From an uncultured Roseicyclus sp. (GTDB taxonomy: Bacteria; Pseudomonadota; Alphaproteobacteria; Rhodobacterales; Rhodobacteraceae), in NCBI GenBank assembly GCA_947494975.1, contig CANLXA010000002.1, positions 434,001 through 498,000 of the forward strand: a stretch of DNA of 64,000 nucleotides, given 5' to 3'. The position numbers and the translations under genes are program-made. How positions within the stretch are numbered: the stretch's first letter is position 1; every line of letters begins with the position of its first letter. The notes beneath the pieces were generated by a model, which did not search any database, was not told the DNA's origin, and was given only the letters and a program-made list of their open reading frames with translations. Of the stretch, positions 36,047 through 44,269 are shown piece after piece.

Positions 36047-38362
36047 TTATTGCGCGGGCAGTGTTGGGTTGAGTTGGTGCGTTATGTCAGCGTCGTTTGA
36101 AACGCCTTCTAACTCAACGATCGTCAAGCCGCAGCGGAGGCGGAGGCCCGTCTGGGTCTGGGTGATTGTCGGCGGCGAGGGCCAGGCGCTGAGGTCGTAG
36201 CGTTGATCGGGGTGCCAGGTGACAACGGTGACCCCGCCATAAGCGGGGCGGATGGTTTTGGCTCCGAGGCCCGCGCGGATGCGGGTGATGCCAGCGCCGG
36301 TGGAGATGTCGTGATCGCCTTCGGCGATGTGTAGGTCGTTTTGGCCGGGGCCTGCGTCGATGGTGGATGCGCCCTCGCCATCATGGATCACGTCGTTGCC
36401 GTGGCCGCCGTAGATGTGGTTGCGGCCTTTATTGCCGTAGATCACGTCGTCGCCCGTGCCGCCGTCGAGGGTGTCGCGGCCCGGGCCGCCGTGGAGGGTG
36501 TCGTTCCCGGCCTCGCCGTAGAAGGCGTGGCGGCGGTTGGCCTGTTTGGCCTTGGCGATCATCGTGTCGTTGCCCGCGCCGCCGTAGAAGGTGGCACTCC
36601 CATGTTTGGGGCCGATCATGACGTCATTGCCGCTGGAGCCGGTCACGTCGACCTCGACCCGTTCGGAGGTTTCGAACTCGATGGGGCTGTCGGGGTGGGC
36701 CACGATACGGATGCGTTTGCCCTCGGTCTGGGGGCCCGTGCCCGCGCCGTCCTCCTTGCGGGACACGACCGTGGCGATGCGGATTTTCTCGACATTGGCG
36801 GGGCAGTGGAGGATGTAATCGTCGGGGCCCGCCATGTACCAGAGCGTATCGGTGCCGCCGTCCTTCTCCTCCTTGATCTTCTCGGCATCCGATCCGTAGG
36901 CCCAGTAATCATTGTCGGCCCGGCCGCCGGCCAGCACCACGGAGCCATCGACGGCCATCATCGCGTTGACGCCCTCGGCGGGGTTTTCGAAGCCGCGCAG
37001 ATCGAGGCCCAGATCGAGCGCGCCGCGCACAAGCTCGTCGCGCAGGGCGTCGAGGGGGGCGGTGTCGGCGAGGTTGGTGGTTTCGCCGGGATCTTCTACA
37101 AGATCATAGACGTGCTCTTCCCCGTTGGGATAGCGGAAATAGCGATACTGGCTGAGGCCCTCGACCGAGGGGCGCACGGAGAGTGTGCCGAAGACGCAGG
37201 TGATGGGGGATTTGGTGCGGTCGTAGCTGCCGAAGCTGTCATCCACCAGAGGCAGGAGCGATTGGCCGGAGGTCCAGTCCGGGCGCGGGGGCAGGCCCGC
37301 CAGTTCCATGATGGTTTTCGGGATGTTGTGGAGGGAGACGGGCAGGTCGATCTCGGCGGGCTCCATCCCGGCATGCCAGATCCCGAGGGGGATATGGGCG
37401 GCTGAATCCCACTGGCTCATCTTGTGGAAGCTGTCGTGGTTGCCGAGGTTGAAGCCGTTGTCGCTGAGGAAAATCACGGTGGTGTTGGCGGCGAGCGGCG
37501 AGGCGCGGAGGGCGTCCATGAAGCGGCCGATTTCATGGTCGACATGGGAGATGCAGGCGAAATAGGCGCGCACCACCTCGCGCCAGGCATTGTCGCCCGC
37601 CTTTTCGGGTGTCCAGGCGCCGTTGGCGATATAGGCGGCCTCGTAGACGGCGAAGCCGGGTTGGGGGCCGAAGTAATCCTCGGGCGCGGCGATGGAGGGC
37701 CAGACGATATCGGCGGGGTTGTATTGGGAATAGAATCGGTCGGGCGCGATGAGGTTGTAGTGGGGGTGTTTGAAGCCGAGCTGGATCAGGGTGCGTTTGC
37801 CGGGATCGGCGCGGGCGAGGAAATCGATGGCGTTCTGGGCGACCTGGAAATCGTAGAAGCGATCATCCTGGCTGCCGTCATCATCGGGGTGGTTGACACC
37901 TTTGATGCCCGGCCCCCGGTCGAGATAGGCGTGGACGTTGCTGCGGCGGCCCTTGTCCTCGGCCATGGGTTCTTCGTGGAACAGGAGGCGGCGATACTCT
38001 TCGGGCATCGGCTTGTAATTGCTGTCCACCTTGCCGGTGGTGAAATTGTAGAAGCCCGCGCGGCGGAGGTCGTATTGCCACGCCTTTTCAGGGGGATAGA
38101 CGTCGCGCCAGAAGCGGTTGAGATCGACCAGGCCGGAGCGGAAGGGCGAGATGCCGGTGGCCAGTTCGGCGCGGCACGGCGCGCAGAGGGGCACGGTGGC
38201 ATAGGCGTTGGTGAACCGCGTGCCTTCGGCCATGAGGCGGTCGAGGTTCGGGGTCTGGATCGTCAGGCCGAACGTGTCGCGCCAGGTGAAGACATCGATC
38301 ATGTCATCGACCCAGATCACGCAGATATTGCCGTCTTTGAGGCTGTCGCGGGTGAAGGCCAT
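36047..38362 (-). CDS. Cysteine-type sulfatase fused to C-terminal RTX calcium-binding repeats
   Basis: A 771-residue two-part protein. Residues 1-460 are a type-I sulfatase: WVDDM (D19, D20 metal ligands), the formylglycine motif C60-A-P-C-R64, KHPH (198-201), SDNG (300-303) and H313-K314. Residues about 470-575 form a linker. Residues about 576-700 hold repeated GGxGxDxh units (for example GGAGNDTMI, GGPGRDTLDGGTGDDVIYG), typical of RTX calcium-binding repeats on type-I-secreted proteins. No N-terminal signal is visible, consistent with a C-terminal secretion signal. Last gene of its operon, two bases after the LamG-like gene. It probably removes sulfate from an extracellular glycan. Confidence 0.88.
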   Translation of the reverse strand: MAFTRDSLKDGNICVIWVDDMIDVFTWRDTFGLTIQTPNLDRLMAEGTRFTNAYATVPLCAPCRAELATGISPFRSGLVDLNRFWRDVYPPEKAWQYDLRRAGFYNFTTGKVDSNYKPMPEEYRRLLFHEEPMAEDKGRRSNVHAYLDRGPGIKGVNHPDDDGSQDDRFYDFQVAQNAIDFLARADPGKRTLIQLGFKHPHYNLIAPDRFYSQYNPADIVWPSIAAPEDYFGPQPGFAVYEAAYIANGAWTPEKAGDNAWREVVRAYFACISHVDHEIGRFMDALRASPLAANTTVIFLSDNGFNLGNHDSFHKMSQWDSAAHIPLGIWHAGMEPAEIDLPVSLHNIPKTIMELAGLPPRPDWTSGQSLLPLVDDSFGSYDRTKSPITCVFGTLSVRPSVEGLSQYRYFRYPNGEEHVYDLVEDPGETTNLADTAPLDALRDELVRGALDLGLDLRGFENPAEGVNAMMAVDGSVVLAGGRADNDYWAYGSDAEKIKEEKDGGTDTLWYMAGPDDYILHCPANVEKIRIATVVSRKEDGAGTGPQTEGKRIRIVAHPDSPIEFETSERVEVDVTGSSGNDVMIGPKHGSATFYGGAGNDTMIAKAKQANRRHAFYGEAGNDTLHGGPGRDTLDGGTGDDVIYGNKGRNHIYGGHGNDVIHDGEGASTIDAGPGQNDLHIAEGDHDISTGAGITRIRAGLGAKTIRPAYGGVTVVTWHPDQRYDLSAWPSPPTITQTQTGLRLRCGLTIVELEGVSNDADITHQLNPTLPAQ

Positions 38363-38364
38363 GC

Positions 38365-39123
38365 TCAGCCCTCCGCCCAGAGGTGATGGCGGGCGAGGGC
38401 CGCGAGGCTGGCGGTATCCGCGGTCTCGTCCGACATCAGAAGCGTGCGGCCGGGAAAGAGCCAGACATCGAGGATGAGCGCGGCGCCGAGGGTTTTGAAC
38501 AGCTTCGGGCGGTGGTTGCGGCAGCCGATGAAGAGGCTTGCGGGGCCGGTCAGGACCGGTGCGCGGGCCTGGGCCCTGCTCCGCGTGCCGTCCAGCGCAA
38601 CGGCCAGGTGGTCGCCGTGGAGTGACACGATCAGGAGCCGGGGCGTGTCCGTGGCGGGGCAGGGCAGATCGATCTCGATCAGATCGTTGTCGTCCTTGAC
38701 AGTCAGGGTTTCGGCGGCCTCGGAGAGGAACAGGTAATTGCCGCCTTCTGCGGCGTTCAACGTCAGGAGCGTGCGGGCCTCGTCGCCCGGCGGCGTGTAG
38801 AAGCGGATCGCCATGGTGGCGGTGCTGGCCGCGTTTGTGACGCCGTCGGCGACCATCCCGCAATGGGTGCCCGCGCGGCATTGCAGGCCGAAAAGTCCGC
38901 CGATTTCAGCGGATTGACCCAAGCCCTTGTTGGGTTCGGTCGGGATGGCGGCGGGGCCTGTGCCGTGGGGTATCCACCGCGTGATGGCGCCGGTGGCGGG
39001 ATCGGTATCCATGGCGTCTTCGCGACCATGCCACCAATAGGCCTCGCCAAGGGCCGCGGCGACGGCATCGGGATGCGCCTCGCACAGCGCGCCGGGGGGC
39101 AGGGCGGCGTCGAGATCCAGCAT
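38365..39123 (-). CDS. LamG/concanavalin-like domain protein
   Basis: A 252-residue protein without a signal peptide. Residues about 80-235 show the strand pattern of a LamG/concanavalin A-like jelly roll: TMAIRFYTP, RTLLTLNAAEGGNYLFLSE, LLIVSLHGDHLAVALDG, and LFIGCRNHRPKLFKTLGAAL followed by LDVWLFPG. It would bind a glycan or polypeptide. Its start overlaps the upstream stop by one base and its stop lies two bases before the sulfatase start, so the three proteins are probably made in fixed ratio. How it would leave the cell is not evident. Confidence 0.68.
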   Translation of the reverse strand: MLDLDAALPPGALCEAHPDAVAAALGEAYWWHGREDAMDTDPATGAITRWIPHGTGPAAIPTEPNKGLGQSAEIGGLFGLQCRAGTHCGMVADGVTNAASTATMAIRFYTPPGDEARTLLTLNAAEGGNYLFLSEAAETLTVKDDNDLIEIDLPCPATDTPRLLIVSLHGDHLAVALDGTRSRAQARAPVLTGPASLFIGCRNHRPKLFKTLGAALILDVWLFPGRTLLMSDETADTASLAALARHHLWAEG

Positions 39124-40586
39124 CAGGCGCGGCCCGCCGTGATCGGCAGATGGGCGGGCAGGGCCCACCGGTGCAAGGTGACGCCGGTGGCGCTGTCGAG
39201 GGCCCAATCATCGCGCAGCGCGCCGGTATTGGTGACGCCGCCACAGGCATAGGCGAGGCGCAGATCCGCGCCCTTGGGCAGTTTGGAGAGGTGGATCAGG
39301 ACGGCCTGCGGATCATCCCCGGCAATCTCGACCCTCTGGATACGGGCCGCATTCTCGCAACCGGTCAGGTGAAACCCGAAATGATCGCCCGTGCCGTGGG
39401 GCGCGTCCGGATCGAGGCGGAGCGGGCCATTGGCGCGGGCCGTGACCCGGAGCACCTTTCCCTCCAGTTCCGCCAGATGGAGCAGGGGGCATTTCCACGT
39501 CGCGGCTTCGGCGATGGCGCTGGCCGTCATTTCGGCCTGCTGCCGGCGGGCCCCGTCCGTCGGGCGATCATACCGGTCCAGTTCGAACATGTAGGCGGGG
39601 GCCGAATGGATCAGGCGATGGTCGCCATGGGACCAGCCAAGTTCCCATTGACCATCGAGAGCGGGTTGCGGGGCGATATCGGGCAGGCCGGATTCGAACC
39701 GGGCCACGAAGAGCGGGCGGTCGAAGCCGAGGGACCAGAGGCCCTGGCTGATCGCCTCCATCACCGCGAGCATCCCGTCGCGATAGGCGGTTGCGGTTTC
39801 GGAATGATCCTCCAAAGCGAAATCGAGCGTCACGGCGAGGATTTTCGCCGGTTTGCCGATCAGCGCGGCGGCGGATTTGAGGTTCTTCGCGGCGATCAGG
39901 AGGTTCTGGACGGCGCGGCCCGTGGCCAGATCGGCCGCCGTGGGGGAGGCATCGGTTTCCACGCGGGCCATGAAGACGGGCAGCGGCCCGTGATCGTCCA
40001 TCCGCCAGTGCAGGACGGTTTCGGCGATAAGCGCCTCGTGCGTCAGTTCCCGCAGATGTTCGAACCGATCCTGATCCGACGCGGTTTCGATCCCGGCATG
40101 GCCGACCGCGCCGATATCATCGGCGGGCGCCAGGATGTGTTGCGGAAATGCGGCGGGGCCGGGATTGGCCAGCGCCGCGCGGGCACCACCGACACCCAGA
40201 ATGCCGAGGATCGGGCCCGTGGGCTCCGCGATGATATCGCCGCCCTCCACATGCTGGCGAAAGCCGCGCACGCCCTGCGCCCCGGGCAGGCGTGCGGTGA
40301 AGCGCAGCCAATCCCCCTCGCGCCGGGTATCCCAGGCGTCGATGCCCTCGGGCGGGTCGGCTTGCATGGACGCTTGCGAGGGTTGTGCGGGGGCCGAGGG
40401 GCCGCCGGACATCCGCAAGGCAAGGTCCTCCACCACGCGATCCGACAGGCGCAGGACGAGGCCGGTCGGATCATAGCGGATCACGTCGCCATTCCGGGCG
40501 CGCAGGACCACGCCGTGCCCTTCGACCGGGCCGTCTTCTGTATCGGGAGTATCGGTCACCACGCTCGCCCCATTGGTTGTGGCCAC
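39123..40586 (-). CDS. Unrecognised 487-residue protein in the sulfatase operon
   Basis: I do not recognise this protein. It has no signal peptide or membrane helix. The middle (about 225-400) reads like an alpha/beta hydrolase-type domain (KPAKILAVTLDFALED, RPLFVARFESGLPD, WSHGDHRLIHSAPAYMFELD), faintly reminiscent of SGNH or sialate-esterase folds. The C-terminal 100 residues (LRVTARANGPLRLDPD, GDHFGFHLTG) resemble a beta-sandwich. Only distant structural comparison could test this. It lies between the glycosyltransferase-methyltransferase fusion and the LamG-like gene, overlapping the latter by one base, so a role in the same glycan process is likely. Confidence 0.6.
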   Translation of the reverse strand: MATTNGASVVTDTPDTEDGPVEGHGVVLRARNGDVIRYDPTGLVLRLSDRVVEDLALRMSGGPSAPAQPSQASMQADPPEGIDAWDTRREGDWLRFTARLPGAQGVRGFRQHVEGGDIIAEPTGPILGILGVGGARAALANPGPAAFPQHILAPADDIGAVGHAGIETASDQDRFEHLRELTHEALIAETVLHWRMDDHGPLPVFMARVETDASPTAADLATGRAVQNLLIAAKNLKSAAALIGKPAKILAVTLDFALEDHSETATAYRDGMLAVMEAISQGLWSLGFDRPLFVARFESGLPDIAPQPALDGQWELGWSHGDHRLIHSAPAYMFELDRYDRPTDGARRQQAEMTASAIAEAATWKCPLLHLAELEGKVLRVTARANGPLRLDPDAPHGTGDHFGFHLTGCENAARIQRVEIAGDDPQAVLIHLSKLPKGADLRLAYACGGVTNTGALRDDWALDSATGVTLHRWALPAHLPITAGRA

Positions 40587-40625
40587 GTTAAGCCGAGGCC
40601 GCCGGTGCCGCCAAGCCCTCGCGGC

Positions 40626-42458
40626 CTAGATTTCGCGCCGGTCGAATTGCAAGGAGCCCGAGGCCGCGCGGTCGGCGTCTTCGACAAACCCCTTGGCGGC
40701 CAGAACGGGGCCATACTCGGCGCGATACTGGCTGGCCTGATCGTCGGAAATGACGGGAAGGACGACCCGTGCGACGCTGCCGAGATCGAGGCCCGCGAGC
40801 CGTTCTTTCGGTAGGTCGGCGGCGCGCCCGATGCGCAGGGCGTTGGGTTTGAAATCGAAGAGATAGGCCTGAATGCCCCCGGCCTGATCCGGCCCGTCAC
40901 CGGGCAGGACCAGCGGGCCATCGGTGAATTTCAGGCGGCTGCCGTCGTCCAGACCGGCGCGTTTGGCGAGGTCTTTTGCGTAGGAGACGAGGGCCGCGCG
41001 GCTGTCCTGGGCCATGTAGATCAGGCCTGTGCTGATCCTGACCGTCCGCATGGCGATGAAGCCGATCCCGGCCCCGATTTCCAGCACGCGGGGGCAGCCT
41101 TCCAGATACCCCGCGATGTTGCGGGCGTGGCGCCGCTCGAACCGGCCCGCGATGATGGCATCGAGGCTTTCGGGCGAAAACACGCGGGGGTCGGCGGGCA
41201 GGTCGATCTCGTGGTTGGGCACCCATTCCAGGCCGATTTCGGTGGCGGTGTCGATCGTGCCCTGCACGTAAGGGTCGCCATCCGTGGCCGCCCATCCGGC
41301 CACGTTGTCGGTGCGGCGGTCTTCCCTGGGCTGATCGGCCACCTTCTTTTCCACCCGGCTCATCAAAGCGGCGATCTTGGCGGGGTCGCGGGCCTGGGGC
41401 GGCTTGGCCTCCACCTTGGTGATCGGGATTTTTCCGGCTTCGATCAGGCCATCGCGGAGCTCCGCGTAAGCATTGGTCTGGCGGTATTCGTCAAGCCGCG
41501 CCTCCACCCGGTCGAGGGCGGCGTAGTGGAGTTTGCTCAGAACCGGGTCCTTCAGCAGCTCGGCCATGATGGCGGCGCGTTTTTCGGCATGGATCAGGGC
41601 GGTCCGGTCTTCGACTTCGTTGCGGTCCTGGAGCGACCAGTAATCGGCGTTGTACTTGTCTTTCTTGTTGTTCACGTTGCCGCGGAATTTGCGCACGGCG
41701 TAGCTGTCGACCGATTTCACGGCGTAATGGTTCATCTGGCACCAATCGTAGCCGATGGTGCGCCGGATCGAGCGCCAGCCGCGGAACTTGAAATACTCCT
41801 CCATCGGGCGACCGGAGCCGTTGAGCCATTTGACGCTGTCGGGGAAGTCGGTTTCCAGCCATTTGTTCTTGATCGACGGGCGGTGGATGCCGAGCTTCCA
41901 ATAGTCAGGATCGAACCTGAACAGCGTTTTCACGCCCCATCCCTTGTTCCAGAGCGGGGGCGCGGAGCGGGTATATTGCTCGGTCACCGGCGCGCGGGAC
42001 CAATCGACGACACCGGCGGAGCCGAAGATGCGCCAGGTGATGACGAGGCCGTTGGCCCCTTGCGCGACGGTCTCGTCGAGCACCCCTTCGAGATGGCCGG
42101 AGGGGTGGCGGATGCACAGGAATTCGTCGGCGTCGAAGACGAGCACCCAATCGGCGTTCTGAACCACGGGTTCTTTCTGGGCGTGGTTGAGGGCGGAGGG
42201 CTGCGGTTTCTGGCCGTCGGCGATCACGTTGTCGCGGTGATGGCCGAGGCCCAGTTCCTGCAACCGTTTCAGCATGTCGTCGGTGCCGTCGGAGCAATCG
42301 TTGGTGTAGACGAGGAGATCGGTGAAACCCACGGCGAGGTGATGGGCGACCCATTCCAGAAGGAACGGCGCCTCGTCCTTCATCATCGACACGGCGAGGA
42401 CCTGCCCGTGCCTGGACGTGGCCTTCAACTTCGAGACATCGGGTGTGCTGCGCGCCAT
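40626..42458 (-). CDS. Glycosyltransferase family 2-methyltransferase fusion
   Basis: A 610-residue bifunctional protein. Residues about 18-370 are a Glyco_tranf_2_4 domain: VSMMKDEAPFLLEWVAHH, YTNDCSDGTDDML, DAD at D109-D111 (VFDADEFLC), GWGVKTLFRF and GIHRPS; it is a paralogue of the protein at 29417-30601. After a basic linker, residues about 420-610 hold a Rossmann methyltransferase-like domain with VLEIGAGIGFIA (458-469). It may add and then methylate a sugar. It is the first gene of the operon that ends with the sulfatase. A divergent gene encodes a second, separate methyltransferase. Confidence 0.82.
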   Translation of the reverse strand: MARSTPDVSKLKATSRHGQVLAVSMMKDEAPFLLEWVAHHLAVGFTDLLVYTNDCSDGTDDMLKRLQELGLGHHRDNVIADGQKPQPSALNHAQKEPVVQNADWVLVFDADEFLCIRHPSGHLEGVLDETVAQGANGLVITWRIFGSAGVVDWSRAPVTEQYTRSAPPLWNKGWGVKTLFRFDPDYWKLGIHRPSIKNKWLETDFPDSVKWLNGSGRPMEEYFKFRGWRSIRRTIGYDWCQMNHYAVKSVDSYAVRKFRGNVNNKKDKYNADYWSLQDRNEVEDRTALIHAEKRAAIMAELLKDPVLSKLHYAALDRVEARLDEYRQTNAYAELRDGLIEAGKIPITKVEAKPPQARDPAKIAALMSRVEKKVADQPREDRRTDNVAGWAATDGDPYVQGTIDTATEIGLEWVPNHEIDLPADPRVFSPESLDAIIAGRFERRHARNIAGYLEGCPRVLEIGAGIGFIAMRTVRISTGLIYMAQDSRAALVSYAKDLAKRAGLDDGSRLKFTDGPLVLPGDGPDQAGGIQAYLFDFKPNALRIGRAADLPKERLAGLDLGSVARVVLPVISDDQASQYRAEYGPVLAAKGFVEDADRAASGSLQFDRREI

Positions 42459-42619
42459 GTCGGTTCTTTGACCTTTTCGGGATGTGATACCGCAAAGCTG
42501 CACCCGCATCCACCGGGAGATGGGCCCGGGCACAAGATCGTTGATTGCGCGCCGGACGCCCGGCTATCGTGCGCGAAACCTATGAAGCAGCCCTAAAAAA
42601 CACCGGGGATACAGGCAAT

Positions 42620-43375
42620 ATGATTACCGCAGAACAGATGGTTGCGGCCGCCGAGACCGACGAAATCCGCGCGCTCGACCTGTCGGCCCTTGACGAGGGC
42701 GATGTCGTGAACCTGATCGCGCAGCGCTCGGAGATCATCTTTGACGAGGACGACCCAGATGGTGTGGTGAAGCATTGGGCGGCGGGCCGCGAGGGCCCCG
42801 CGCGGGACCTGGTGCAGGCGCGCGGCGATGAGTTGACGCGGCGCGCGGCGGGGATCATCCGTGCCGAATATGAGGAGATCCGCGAGGATATCGCGGCGAT
42901 CAAGCCGAAATCCATCGCCGATATCGGCTGCGGCTACGCGATGTTCGACCTGTTCTTCTGGCGCGATTTTCCGGGCAAGATCATCCTGATCGACCTGGAA
43001 GACAGCGAAGACCGCCATTTCGGCTACAGGCAGGACGGGGCCGCCTATTCCAACCTGGCCAAGGCCAAGACGTTCCTGACCGACAATGGGGTGACGGCGA
43101 AACAGATCACCCTTGTGAACCCGCAGAAGAAGGCGCTGCCCAAGACCAAGGTGTCGCTGGCGGTCAGCTTCATTTCTTGCGGGTTCCATTACCCGGTGCA
43201 GACGTATGAGGCGTATTTCCGCGATCAGGTCACGGCGACGGGTGCGATCATCCTGGATGTGCGCCGACGCCGGGTGAAAGACGCCCGCCCGGTTCTGGAG
43301 GCCCTGGGCGAGATGCGGGAACTGACGGGCGCGGCCAACGGCAAGGCCGCGCGCCTGATGGTGCAGAAGGGCTAG
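42620..43375 (+). CDS. SAM-dependent methyltransferase-like protein
   Basis: A 251-residue protein with a Rossmann methyltransferase core: SIADIGCGYAMFDLFF (about 117-132) as motif I, then IILIDLED for the SAM-ribose acidic position, and VSFISCGFHYPVQTYEAYF in the region after motif IV. It is divergent from the glycosyltransferase-methyltransferase fusion (161-base gap), so the two may act on the same surface glycan. The ATG at 42620 was chosen because the N-terminal residues become protein-like only there. The substrate is unknown. Confidence 0.75.
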   Translation: MITAEQMVAAAETDEIRALDLSALDEGDVVNLIAQRSEIIFDEDDPDGVVKHWAAGREGPARDLVQARGDELTRRAAGIIRAEYEEIREDIAAIKPKSIADIGCGYAMFDLFFWRDFPGKIILIDLEDSEDRHFGYRQDGAAYSNLAKAKTFLTDNGVTAKQITLVNPQKKALPKTKVSLAVSFISCGFHYPVQTYEAYFRDQVTATGAIILDVRRRRVKDARPVLEALGEMRELTGAANGKAARLMVQKG

Positions 43376-43382
43376 GCGCGCG

Positions 43383-44264
43383 CTATAGCAGGCTGTCGGG
43401 CATCTTCTGTTCGGCGGCCGTGTTGGCGCGGCGGAAGACCAGAGTCACCAGCGTCGAGACGATCACGATGAAGAGCGAATAAAGCGCGGGCACGGCCATG
43501 TAGCTTTGCGCCTGATCGCCGGAGAAGGTGAAGGCCACGATCGCGATGGCCAGCGGCCCGTTCTGAATGCCCGTTTCCAGCGCGACGGTGCGTGCATTGC
43601 GCGGATGCAATCGCAAGCCGCGGGCGAAGGCGTAGCCGATGGTGATCCCGAAGAGGCCAAGCCCGATGGCGGCGACATAGGTGGCCGGCGTGGTCGTGAC
43701 CAGGAATTGCCAGTTGCGCGGCACCCAGGAGACCAGGATGAAGAGGATGAAGAAGAGCGCCAGCGCCGAGCCCATGAACTCGGTCACCGCACCCACATTG
43801 GCGTTGATCTTGCGCATCGCCATGCCGAGGGCCACGGGCACCAGCAGCAGGACAAGGGTGGCAATGATGTTCTCGCGCGGGATCTCGAGATCGAGCGCGG
43901 AGGCGTAGATCAGCAAGACGATCGGGATCAGCACCACGCCGAAAACAGTGGAGGTGACGGTCATCAGAACCGAAAGCGCCAGGTTGCCCTTGGAAAAATA
44001 CGTGAAGATGTTCGACGTGGTGCCGCCGGGCATACAGGCCATGATCAGCACGCCGATGGCGATGGCCTCGGGCAGGGGCAGGATGGTGATCAGCAAAAAG
44101 CCGATGAAGGGCATGAAGCCGTATTGACTGATCACGCCGATGGCGAGGCCATAGGGACGTTTGAGCGCAAGGATGAAATCCCGCGGCGTGAGCGAGGCGC
44201 CCATCCCCAGCATGATGACGAAGATCATCAGCGCCAGCAGCACCTGTTCGAAGGCTCCAACCAT
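43383..44264 (-). CDS. Bile acid:sodium symporter family transporter (BASS/SbtA-like)
   Basis: A 293-residue integral membrane protein with about nine or ten hydrophobic helices. Diagnostic elements are GMGASLTPRDF near residues 21-31, GFMPFIGFLL, the conserved MACMPGGTTSNIFTYF (unwound helix pair that binds sodium) and a C-terminal ALETGIQNGPLAIAI. BASS proteins move organic anions with sodium. It starts 5 bases after the fadD stop, so it is probably co-transcribed and may import an acid that FadD activates. Confidence 0.85.
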   Translation of the reverse strand: MVGAFEQVLLALMIFVIMLGMGASLTPRDFILALKRPYGLAIGVISQYGFMPFIGFLLITILPLPEAIAIGVLIMACMPGGTTSNIFTYFSKGNLALSVLMTVTSTVFGVVLIPIVLLIYASALDLEIPRENIIATLVLLLVPVALGMAMRKINANVGAVTEFMGSALALFFILFILVSWVPRNWQFLVTTTPATYVAAIGLGLFGITIGYAFARGLRLHPRNARTVALETGIQNGPLAIAIVAFTFSGDQAQSYMAVPALYSLFIVIVSTLVTLVFRRANTAAEQKMPDSLL

Positions 44265-44269
44265 GTCCG

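Noticed and set aside
36263-36637. Whether the Gly/Asp repeats in the sulfatase gene are a simple DNA repeat or assembly artefact
   Set aside because: The repeats vary at DNA level and keep the GGxGxDxh protein pattern, so they are genuine RTX coding sequence.
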